From CAYIRQ01 sp964365905 (lineage in GTDB: Bacteria; Patescibacteriota; Gracilibacteria; Peribacterales; Peribacteraceae): a stretch of DNA of 5,468 nucleotides. The position numbers and the translations under genes were made by a program. Shown piece by piece: positions 1-5,377 of this stretch. Numbering within the stretch: the first letter of the stretch is position 1; each line of letters starts with the position of its first letter. The stretch spans positions 1 to 5,468 of the forward strand of contig CAYIRQ010000088.1 of NCBI GenBank assembly GCA_964365905.1, given 5' to 3'. Under the pieces are notes generated by a model. That model made no database searches. It saw only the letters and a list, made by a program, of their open reading frames with translations, and was not told where the DNA came from.

Positions 1-17
1 TCCATAACAACGTTCGG

Positions 18-35
18 GCGGACCGGGGGGCCCGC
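18..35 (-). repeat. GC-rich hairpin at the mutY stop codon
   Basis: On the minus strand GCGGGCC, loop CCCC, GGTCCGC: seven pairs including one G-U as RNA. It begins two bases after the TAG stop (39-37), within the string GTAGCGCGGGCC that resembles dispersed palindromic repeats. No T run follows inside the window, so it is not a clear intrinsic terminator, but it could stabilise the mRNA 3' end. Confidence 0.4.
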
Positions 36-36
36 G

Positions 37-690
37 CTACGGCTTGAGGATGTAGACGTTTTTTCGTGTCTCAATCAGTTGATCCTTCCGCAGACGAACG
101 AGAATTTCTTTAAGCCACCTCTCGTGCTCCGACCGCTTCCAATCCAAACACACTCGCTTCCCAAGCTCAGAGAAGCCAAGTCCCCTCTCCGCATCCCGCA
201 GTTCTTCGACGATCTTCCCGCGAAAAATGCGGTTGGGGATGAATTTGGCGCCAACGAATCTTCCAGGCTCTTTCTTCCGCCGACGCAGGGCGCCCCGAAG
301 GGGCGCCCCTACACGCATACGCATTGCCGCCTTGCACAATCCCCTCTTCGCCAGTGGACACAAATCCCATTTCGGATTCGTCTTCGTTTGCACCAAAGCT
401 CCAAAATCCATCAATGCCGCATGCCACTCCATCGTCGCTCGACTCATTGTCCATTGTCCATTTTCAATCTTCCATTTGATCGCAACCTCCAATGCTTCTC
501 CCGCCAGTTTCAATAGCGTTCTATCGGAAATTCTCCACGTTCCATCCGGATTCTCCGCTCCAACAAACGTCCGGTGCAGAACGCGGCGGATGTTCGTATC
601 GAGGCAGGGCGTCGGAATGCCGAAAGCGAAGTTGCGGATTGCGGCGGCGGTGTAGTGGCCGATTCCCGGAATGCTTTGCAATTCTTCCAT
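37..690 (-). CDS. MutY-like C-terminal half (HhH motif to winged-helix-like tail)
   Basis: Begins MEELQSIPGIGHYTAAAI, the helix-hairpin-helix, with Tyr13 at the position that is Ser or Tyr in MutY. Asp31 in PCLDTNIRRVL is the expected catalytic Asp. The iron-sulfur loop is degenerate: Gln101 and Trp108 stand where the first two Cys are expected, and only Cys111 and Cys118 remain. Residues about 71-82 (KWKIENGQWTM) are encoded by a heptamer repeat, and about 127-137 (VGAPLRGALRR) by a GC-rich palindrome; both look like extra sequence. The last about 70 residues (NRIFRGKIVEELRD to NVYILKP) resemble the winged-helix-like tail of MutY proteins that lack the NUDIX-like domain. ATG 690 is simply the first Met in this frame, not a believable natural start, although an automatic annotation would call it. 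Confidence 0.7.
   Translation of the reverse strand: MEELQSIPGIGHYTAAAIRNFAFGIPTPCLDTNIRRVLHRTFVGAENPDGTWRISDRTLLKLAGEALEVAIKWKIENGQWTMSRATMEWHAALMDFGALVQTKTNPKWDLCPLAKRGLCKAAMRMRVGAPLRGALRRRKKEPGRFVGAKFIPNRIFRGKIVEELRDAERGLGFSELGKRVCLDWKRSEHERWLKEILVRLRKDQLIETRKNVYILKP
288..308. repeat. GC-rich palindrome inside the mutY-like gene
   Basis: GGGCGCCCC, loop GAA, GGGGCGCCC: a perfect 9-bp inverted repeat whose arms each contain the palindrome GGGCGCCC. Read on the minus strand it has the GTAGGGGCG...CGCCC form of short dispersed palindromic repeats seen in many environmental bacterial genomes. It is translated in frame as part of VGAPLRGALRR, between the cysteine loop and the C-terminal winged-helix-like segment. 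Confidence 0.65.
446..480. repeat. Degenerate heptamer tandem repeat inside the mutY-like gene
   Basis: Five 7-bp units on the plus strand: ATTGTCC, ATTGTCC, ATTTTCA, ATCTTCC, ATTTGAT. The first two are identical. On the minus strand the units approximate GGAAAAT and are translated as IKWKIENGQWTM, in a place where MutY relatives usually pass directly to the conserved helix before ALMDFG. Confidence 0.55.
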
Positions 691-1058
691 TGCTCTTGTC
701 TTGGGAACTTCCCCTCAAATCTTTCACAAATAGTCTTTGCCGCGTCTCGCAAACGCAGTACGCGGCTGTTATAGCCCATGCCCCGCCACGCGACGAGCGC
801 CTCGCGACTCCCGGCAGCTGCAAGATCACGCATCCGGGGAAATCTCTCTAAAAATTCCTTGAACATAATTTTTACTCGCCTTACCTGCGTTTGCTGCAGC
901 ATGACTTCTGAAACGAGGATTCGGTATGCACGTTCATTCTCATTCAGAAGCACAAGATCCCGCCACGGCAGGTCACGCTTATGCACTGCATACCATCTCC
1001 AGATTTCCTGTACGAATGCGTGAATCTGATCTGATCGTTTCACGGCTCCAGTGTACAT
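510..1058 (-). CDS. MutY-like N-terminal half (truncated by frameshift)
   Basis: The first about 122 residues are genuine MutY sequence: LPWR near residue 30, the SEVMLQQTQV motif with the expected catalytic Glu at residue 51, and the GMGYNSR segment whose Tyr96 matches the intercalating Tyr of E. coli MutY (Tyr82). After about residue 122 the frame is lost, and the remaining about 60 residues to the stop at 510 are meaningless. The start is placed at ATG 1058 because GAGG lies 6 bases upstream (1065-1068). An upstream in-frame ATG at 1100 would add 14 residues unlike the family and run into the divergent promoter area; GTG at 1043 is another option. The fragment lacks the HhH hairpin and the catalytic Asp, so alone it should be inactive. 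Confidence 0.7.
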   Translation of the reverse strand: MYTGAVKRSDQIHAFVQEIWRWYAVHKRDLPWRDLVLLNENERAYRILVSEVMLQQTQVRRVKIMFKEFLERFPRMRDLAAAGSREALVAWRGMGYNSRVLRLRDAAKTICERFEGKFPRQEQWKNCKAFRESATTPPPQSATSLSAFRRPASIRTSAAFCTGRLLERRIRMERGEFPIERY

Positions 1059-1064
1059 CTCAAG

Positions 1065-1068
1065 CCTC
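1065..1068 (-). promoter_or_regulatory. Ribosome binding site of the mutY-like gene
   Basis: On the minus strand GAGG is followed by six bases and then ATG at 1058. It is this match that favours 1058 over the ATG at 1100. Confidence 0.4.
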
Positions 1069-1102
1069 GAACCATGGCACACTTCAGCATGCCCATACAT
1101 CC

Positions 1103-1110
1103 GTTATACT
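1103..1110. promoter_or_regulatory. Overlapping divergent -10-like boxes
   Basis: The sequence GTTATACT reads TATACT on the plus strand (1105-1110) and TATAAC on the minus strand (1108-1103), each one or two changes from the TATAAT consensus. The plus box would start transcription about at the ATG at 1117, giving a leaderless CAP-SLH mRNA. The minus box would give mutY a leader of about 40 bases. I see no good -35 box on either side, so this rests on the -10 matches and their position in the divergent spacer. Confidence 0.3.
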
Positions 1111-1116
1111 GCATCC

Positions 1117-2313
1117 ATGCGACGCTTCTCCGCTGCATGCACCCTCCTCTCACTCCTCATTCCCTATGGAGCGAGTGCCGCACCGCTCAACCCCGAAGAT
1201 CTGGAGTTTTTTCACAGCTATGTTCTTGAGCTCTTGAATGACAGTCGCGCGGAGGAAGGTCTGCCCGCGCTCAAGCATCACTTCGGTCTCGAGCAGGTGG
1301 CGCAGAATCACAGCGACGATTCCGCGACGCATTTCAACCCTTTGGACACCGAAAGCCGCGAGCAGAGCTACCTCGCGCACGTGAGCTCGGACGGTCGCAC
1401 ACTGAACGCACGATTACGAGATGGTGGCGTGGATCCCGGAACCGCATTCGCAGAGAACGCAGGGTATTGGATCCGGAGTCCATACGGGGAGCCGCGGGAA
1501 GCGGGGACATTCGGCATCCGCATGATGCATCAGGGCATGATGGCGGAGGTTCCACCGAATGACGGTCACCGGGAAGCAATCCTCGGGGACTACACGCACG
1601 TTGGCGTGGGCCTCTCCCTCATGGCGCCGGAAGGATCCGACCTGAACGCCATGTTCCTCGTCACGGATTTTGTGAAATACGGTTCTCTGCCTCCGTCTTC
1701 CGTAAAAGAAGGCACTTCGCTCTCGAGTGCACATTCTGCAGCACGCTCATTCCCCCGCCACGAAATTCCCACCCACGGCGGCCCGTTCCTCGACGTGCGA
1801 CCGACGGACAAATACGCCGTCGCGATCGCAGTGGTGAAAGAGCATGGCATCATTCGGGGATACGAGGACGGCACGTTTCGGTCGGATCAGACGGTGACGC
1901 GTGCCGAGCTTCTCAAGATGCTCATGGATGAGGAAGGTGTGTCGCCGATCGGGAGAGAATTCAGCGCATGCTTCAAGGATGTCTTCAACCAATGGTTCGC
2001 GCCGTACGCCTGCGTCGCAAAGCGCGAAGGGTGGATCAAGGGGTATGAGGATGGCACATTTCAGCCGGGAAAACCCGTGACGCGTGCGGAAGCGGTAACG
2101 ATGGCTGCACGCATTCTCGGCATCCCCCTCGATCGCACAAGTCTCATCCCCTTCGATGATGCCCCGGAAGAGAGCTGGTTCTATCTCCCGCTCCAGATCC
2201 TCGCAAGCAACCGCATTCTCCCCTTCTCCCCGCGCTCCTTTCGCCCGCACATCGGCATGCGCAGAGGCGAAGTCGCGGAGATGGTCTATCTCGCGATGGA
2301 GCGTCCGAAGTGA
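1117..2313 (+). CDS. Secreted CAP (SCP/PR1-like) domain protein with three SLH domains
   Basis: Predicted exported surface protein of 398 residues. Residues 1-21 form a signal peptide (Arg-Arg, hydrophobic stretch, then GASA|APL with an Ala-x-Ala cleavage site). Residues about 30-188 are a CAP domain: NDSRAEEGLPAL, then His88 (LAHVSSDG), Glu113 (AENAG) and His151 (DGHREAIL), which fit the conserved His/Glu cavity residues. A linker about 190-220 is followed by SLH domains at about 224-269, 285-333 and 345-393. The first two have GYEDGTF and VTRAE; the third is diverged (MRRGE). SLH domains usually anchor proteins to cell-wall polymers, so it is probably displayed on the envelope; the CAP activity is unknown. 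Cys285 and Cys299 around SLH2 could form a disulfide. Start choice: the ATG at 1117 directly begins the signal peptide, while the ATG at 1051 adds 22 unrelated residues overlapping mutY. Confidence 0.9.
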   Translation: MRRFSAACTLLSLLIPYGASAAPLNPEDLEFFHSYVLELLNDSRAEEGLPALKHHFGLEQVAQNHSDDSATHFNPLDTESREQSYLAHVSSDGRTLNARLRDGGVDPGTAFAENAGYWIRSPYGEPREAGTFGIRMMHQGMMAEVPPNDGHREAILGDYTHVGVGLSLMAPEGSDLNAMFLVTDFVKYGSLPPSSVKEGTSLSSAHSAARSFPRHEIPTHGGPFLDVRPTDKYAVAIAVVKEHGIIRGYEDGTFRSDQTVTRAELLKMLMDEEGVSPIGREFSACFKDVFNQWFAPYACVAKREGWIKGYEDGTFQPGKPVTRAEAVTMAARILGIPLDRTSLIPFDDAPEESWFYLPLQILASNRILPFSPRSFRPHIGMRRGEVAEMVYLAMERPK

Positions 2314-2429
2314 TGAATGATGCCTTTGATTTTCTGGTGGAGCATTCTGGACCTTTCAAACTTTCAGTATCCATATTGCTAGGTATGATCAGATCAAACT
2401 TGGATGAAGAAGCCACTCGCGTAGATTAA
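2313..2429 (+). CDS. Possible small ORF, 38 residues, unknown function
   Basis: The ATG shares its A with the TGA stop of the CAP-SLH gene (TGATG), an arrangement typical of translational coupling. The product begins MNDAFDFLVEHSGPFKLSVS and ends in an acidic tail (NLDEEATRVD) before TAA at 2427-2429. It has a short hydrophobic stretch (LSVSILLGMI) but no clear membrane helix or known motif. An open frame of 38 codons can occur by chance in noncoding DNA, and a -10-like TATGAT (2384-2389) lies inside it. It could be a real small protein, the remnant of a gene cut off where the RhuM module begins, or fortuitous. I do not recognise it. Confidence 0.3.
   Translation: MNDAFDFLVEHSGPFKLSVSILLGMIRSNLDEEATRVD
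2354..2362 (+). repeat. Partial copy of the TTTTCAAACTC repeat
   Basis: TTTCAAACT matches nine bases of the 11-mer found at 2430, 5241 and 5321. It lies 77 bp before the equivalent bases of the 2430 copy, close to the 80-bp spacing of the two downstream copies. It falls inside the possible small ORF, so it may be chance. Confidence 0.3.
2384..2389 (+). promoter_or_regulatory. Possible -10 box for the RhuM-SWIM operon
   Basis: TATGAT differs from TATAAT at one base and lies 58 bases before the RhuM ATG. The candidate -35 (TTTCAG, 2363-2368) is weak. A second -10-like TAGATT sits at 2422-2427. Low confidence. Confidence 0.25.
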
Positions 2430-2440
2430 TTTTCAAACTC
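2430..2440 (+). repeat. Direct repeat TTTTCAAACTC, left boundary of the RhuM-SWIM unit
   Basis: Exact 11-mer beginning at the base after the TAA stop of the small ORF and ending 7 bases before the RhuM ATG. It recurs identically at 5241-5251 and 5321-5331 in the same orientation. Confidence 0.6.
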
Positions 2441-2447
2441 CTCACAT

Positions 2448-3473
2448 ATGACCTCCCACTCTCATCAATCTCAGCTCATCATCTACCAGACCGATGACGG
2501 GCAAACGCGGATCGACGCACGATTCGAAGGCGAAACCGTATGGCTCACACAGAAGCTGATGGCGGAGCTCTTCGAGGTCGCTATCCCGACAGTGAACGAA
2601 CATCTGAAAAATATCTTTGAAACCGGAGAATTGAAGGAGAATTCAGTTATTCGGAATTTCCTAATAACTGCCGCCGATGGCAAAACCTATGATACGAAAC
2701 ACTACAATCTGGACGTCATCATCGCGCTCGGCTATCGGGTGAACTCCATGCGGGCGACGCAATTCCGCATCTGGGCGACTGAGCGGCTTCGCGAGTACAT
2801 CGTCAAAGGTTTTGCGATCGACGACGAGCGTCTTGCGCAGGGCGGCGGCAAAGCGCGGTACTTTGAGGAACTCCTCCAGCGCGTGCGAGACATCCGCGCG
2901 AGCGAGCGAAACTTCTACCAGAAGGTGACCGACATCTACGGCACGAGTGTCGACTATCGCAAGGACGACCCCCTCACACGCGAGTTCTTCGCCACCGTGC
3001 AGAACAAAATGCACTACGCTGTGCACGGGCGCACGGCGGCGGAGGTCATCCACGAGCGTGCCGATAGCAAGAAACCCATGATGGGCCTGACGAGCTTCAA
3101 GGGGAAATACGTGACCGCCGCGGACGTGAAGATCGCGAAGAACTACCTGACTGAGAAGGAACTCAAACAGCTTTCGCTTATCGTTTCTCTCTACCTCGAC
3201 TTTGCGGAACTCCAGGCGAGCAACGAGCGCCCTATGACAATGCGCGAGTGGGTACGGAAACTCGATGATTTTCTGAAGTTGAGCGAGAAAAAACTTCTCA
3301 AGAACGCGGGCAACGTCAGTACGGAGCAGGCGGCGGCAAAGGCAGAGCGGGAGCTCGAGAAGTACCGCCAAGAGCGTGATGCAAAGTACGTATCCGATTT
3401 TGACAAGGAGGTGAAAAAACTCAAGCGGGTACCGGCAAGAAAGAAGCCCTCCCACAATCCTCATATATCATGA
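2448..3473 (+). CDS. RhuM family protein (Virulence_RhuM-type)
   Basis: 341 residues, about full length for the RhuM family, named after a Salmonella pathogenicity-island gene; its biochemical role is not established. Recognisable segments are VWLTQKLMAELF and VAIPTVNEHLKNIF (31-57), which look like a helix-turn-helix; HYNLDVIIALGYRVNS (85-100) and RATQFRIWATERLREY (102-117), strongly conserved in this family; and the C-terminal part with FFATVQNKMHYAVHGRTAAE (180-199), ERADSKKPMMGLTSF (203-217), AKNYLTEKEL (230-239) and MTMREWVRKLDDFL (263-276). The tail about 290-335 is charged and probably coiled. There is no signal peptide, so it is cytoplasmic. The start at 2448 is fixed by the in-frame TAA at 2427. 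No Shine-Dalgarno is visible. Its stop overlaps the SWIM start (ATGA). RhuM genes often occur in accessory regions beside restriction or other defence genes, which hints at, but does not prove, a similar role. Confidence 0.9.
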   Translation: MTSHSHQSQLIIYQTDDGQTRIDARFEGETVWLTQKLMAELFEVAIPTVNEHLKNIFETGELKENSVIRNFLITAADGKTYDTKHYNLDVIIALGYRVNSMRATQFRIWATERLREYIVKGFAIDDERLAQGGGKARYFEELLQRVRDIRASERNFYQKVTDIYGTSVDYRKDDPLTREFFATVQNKMHYAVHGRTAAEVIHERADSKKPMMGLTSFKGKYVTAADVKIAKNYLTEKELKQLSLIVSLYLDFAELQASNERPMTMREWVRKLDDFLKLSEKKLLKNAGNVSTEQAAAKAERELEKYRQERDAKYVSDFDKEVKKLKRVPARKKPSHNPHIS

Positions 3474-5239
3474 CCAAGCGCCATTCCATCTCTGCATCCT
3501 CTATCGCTTCTTACTTCTCGCCAACCATTCTCGGTAGAGGAAAAGGATATGTCCAAAAGTACGCGATCTTCGAGGCCTTCATCATAGGCAACATTCTCAA
3601 AGCCCGTTGCAAGGGATCATACAGAAACAGTTATGAGGTGAAGGTGACCATGCAGAACGGCAACATCGCTTCATCCCGCTGCTCCTGTCCCGTTGGCGAC
3701 AGTGGGCGCTGCAAACACGTGGCGGCGTTATTGCTCACATTCTTGGAGCGACCTGGTGATTTCAAGATTGTGAATGAAGAGGAAACCGATTTGAGTAAGA
3801 GATCGAAGGAAGAATTGATTGATCTGATCGAAAAGATGCTCGCACGACATCCTGATTTGGAACGGTTGACATATATGCCGAGACCAAAGGCAGGTGACGT
3901 ATCGACCATGGAAGAATACGAACGGCAGCTTGAGGAATACAAATCGCAGGCGGTATCGGAAGTGATCAACTGCGGAGGCGAATATGGTGCATCGATGGAG
4001 CTTGCCACTGCGTTGGGACAAATCCAACATATCGGTGACAGATTACTCGACGCGAAAGACGTGGCAGGCGCCGCTGCCGTATTCGAGGGGATTTGTAAGG
4101 GGGTCACAGAGAACTACAAGGATTGTATCTACGATGAGGAGGGGGAAGTTGCCGATACGGTGAATGAGTGCACTGAAAAATTAGCCTCGTGCTTCGTCCG
4201 TTGCAGAGAGAAGAGCAACGACTTGCGAAAACGTTTGCTGAGAGTGCTCTACGAGATCTACGAATGGGACATCCGCTACGGAGGGGTCGGCATAGGAGAT
4301 GATGTTCCGCGCTTGCTGATCGACCATGCGACGGAGATTGAAATACAACATGTAGCCGATTGGGCATGGACGCTCCTCGAGGATTCCGACAACGATTGGG
4401 TGAAGCAGCATATCGCTGAGTTCATACTGCAGATGAGCGGCGACAGTCTGGATGATGAAACGTATCTGGAGTTATGTGAGCTGGGCAAAGATTCCGTTGC
4501 GAAAGTGAAACGACTCCTCAATATTGGCAGATTGAATGACGCTGAGAAGGAAGCAAGAAATGCAAACCCATGGCATTTGGTACGCATGGGCGACGTGTTC
4601 GTGGAAGCTGGAGAAGAAGAAACAATCGAACAAGTTATGAAAGCGCATCTCAAAAGAGACGCGGACAGTCATCTCGCGAACTGGCTGAAGAAGTACTACG
4701 ACGGGAAGCGCAGACCTGCCGATGCTCTCGCTATGGCGCAGGAAGCATTCTTGGCCGCGCCAGGCATTGAAGGTTACGAGGAAATGCGCAGGCTATCGAA
4801 GCAGCAAGAAAACTGGGAGGCGCGTCGGCAAGAACTGCTCAAAAAACTGGGAGTGAGAGGAAACAACGACCTGCTTGCCCGCATCCACATGCGGGAAGGT
4901 GAATGGGATGATGCGATAGCCATCGCGAAGAAATCACAGGGTTGGGGAAGGTACAGCAGTCTTCGCGAGGAGCTTGCGGAAGCACTCGAGAAGGAACGAC
5001 CCGAACAGGCCATTGAGCTGTTTCTTCAGTGCGCCGAGGAATTGATTGGATGGCGCGGGAGGGACAACTACCGTCAGGCAGCGGCAATCTACACGCACGT
5101 ATCGAACCTATACGATCGTTTGGGCAAGTGGGCTGAATGGGAAAAACTGTTTGATGATATTCTTGCAAGGAACGACCGTTTGCGTGCATTGAAACAGGAA
5201 CTGGAAGAGGCGGGCTTGGTACGGACGGTCACGCGTTGA
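3470..5239 (+). CDS. SWIM zinc-finger protein with long helical-repeat C-terminus
   Basis: 589 residues. The N-terminal about 95 residues form a classic SWIM module: FSPTILGRGKGYVQKYAI, ARCKGSYRNSYEVKV, then the zinc ligands Cys71-x-Cys73-x7-Cys81-x-His83 (CSCPVGDSGRCKH) followed by VAALLLTFLE. SWIM domains bind zinc and are thought to contact DNA or proteins. Residues about 108-165 are charged and helical with a possible coiled coil (MEEYERQLEEYKSQ). From about 170 to the end the protein is all-helical with TPR-like pairs, e.g. LARIHMREGEWDDAIAIAKK (469-488), AEALEKERPEQAIELFLQCA (503-522) and a final ALKQELEEAGL, which resembles the C-terminus of other bacterial SWIM proteins. No enzyme motif is evident, so a scaffold or nucleic-acid-binding adaptor is the best guess. 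The start at 3470 overlaps the RhuM stop, has no Shine-Dalgarno, and is probably reached by translational coupling. Confidence 0.9.
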   Translation: MTKRHSISASSIASYFSPTILGRGKGYVQKYAIFEAFIIGNILKARCKGSYRNSYEVKVTMQNGNIASSRCSCPVGDSGRCKHVAALLLTFLERPGDFKIVNEEETDLSKRSKEELIDLIEKMLARHPDLERLTYMPRPKAGDVSTMEEYERQLEEYKSQAVSEVINCGGEYGASMELATALGQIQHIGDRLLDAKDVAGAAAVFEGICKGVTENYKDCIYDEEGEVADTVNECTEKLASCFVRCREKSNDLRKRLLRVLYEIYEWDIRYGGVGIGDDVPRLLIDHATEIEIQHVADWAWTLLEDSDNDWVKQHIAEFILQMSGDSLDDETYLELCELGKDSVAKVKRLLNIGRLNDAEKEARNANPWHLVRMGDVFVEAGEEETIEQVMKAHLKRDADSHLANWLKKYYDGKRRPADALAMAQEAFLAAPGIEGYEEMRRLSKQQENWEARRQELLKKLGVRGNNDLLARIHMREGEWDDAIAIAKKSQGWGRYSSLREELAEALEKERPEQAIELFLQCAEELIGWRGRDNYRQAAAIYTHVSNLYDRLGKWAEWEKLFDDILARNDRLRALKQELEEAGLVRTVTR

Positions 5240-5240
5240 G

Positions 5241-5251
5241 TTTTCAAACTC
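5241..5251 (+). repeat. Direct repeat TTTTCAAACTC, right boundary of the RhuM-SWIM unit
   Basis: Exact copy starting two bases after the SWIM TGA stop, same orientation as the copy before RhuM. The distance from the 2430 copy is 2,811 bp and contains only the two-gene operon. Confidence 0.6.
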
Positions 5252-5272
5252 GAAGAAATACGCAACAACAAG

Positions 5273-5284
5273 CCAAGATCTTGG
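5273..5284. repeat. Perfect 12-bp palindrome downstream of SWIM
   Basis: CCAAGATCTTGG is its own reverse complement, 33 bases after the SWIM stop. With no loop and no T run it suits a dimeric protein-binding site better than a terminator. No regulator can be named. Confidence 0.3.
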
Positions 5285-5320
5285 TAGCGATCTCAATATT
5301 CGAGAAATCCTGAATTCCTA

Positions 5321-5331
5321 TTTTCAAACTC
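5321..5331 (+). repeat. Third copy of direct repeat TTTTCAAACTC
   Basis: Exact copy 80 bp after the 5241 copy, same orientation. The 80 bp between them hold no convincing gene. Confidence 0.6.
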
Positions 5332-5377
5332 GCTTAAAATCTCCTTAAACTTTAAAATTCTGGCTTAAATTGCAATT

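Larger units (their letters stand above)
37..1058 (-). pseudogene. mutY: A/G-specific adenine DNA glycosylase (MutY-like), split by a frameshift
   Basis: Base-excision repair enzyme of the HhH-GPD superfamily; the family removes adenine mispaired with 8-oxoguanine or guanine. The two halves lie in different frames. The N-terminal frame runs well to FEGKFPRQE, and the next expected segment, MEELQSIPGIG, starts in another frame at 690. Between the GAG codon (695-693) and the ATG (690-688) there are two bases instead of three, so one added base near 691-693 would restore a protein of about 340 residues, typical for the family. No other stop interrupts either half, so the lesion is recent or a sequencing/assembly error. 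MutY rather than endonuclease III is indicated by the SEVMLQQTQV motif and by Tyr in the HhH loop (PGIGHYT), where endonuclease III has its catalytic Lys. The gene is divergent from the CAP-SLH gene. As written it would give no complete enzyme. Confidence 0.85.

Noticed and set aside
227..655. Long open frames on the plus strand opposite the mutY-like gene
   Set aside because: Their translations are low-complexity and rich in Arg, Pro and Ser with no motif, while the minus strand gives clear MutY motifs.
1027..1036. GATCAGATCA occurring at 2387-2396 and, reversed, at 1027-1036
   Set aside because: One copy is within ordinary MutY codons; a single shared 10-mer pair is expected by chance in a window this size.
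2661..3464. 267-codon open frame antisense to RhuM
   Set aside because: It mirrors the codon bias of RhuM, has no recognisable domain, and the sense protein is a clear family member.
2430..5331. Could the TTTTCAAACTC copies be a CRISPR array?
   Set aside because: Eleven bases is too short for CRISPR repeats, the spacing is irregular (2,811 and 80 bp), and no cas genes are present.
5193..5348. Open plus-strand frame past the SWIM stop, reading FSNSKKYATTSQDLGSDL
   Set aside because: It has no start codon, and most of its first part overlaps SWIM in another frame. The SWIM protein already ends in a normal family C-terminus, so a missed frameshift is not needed.
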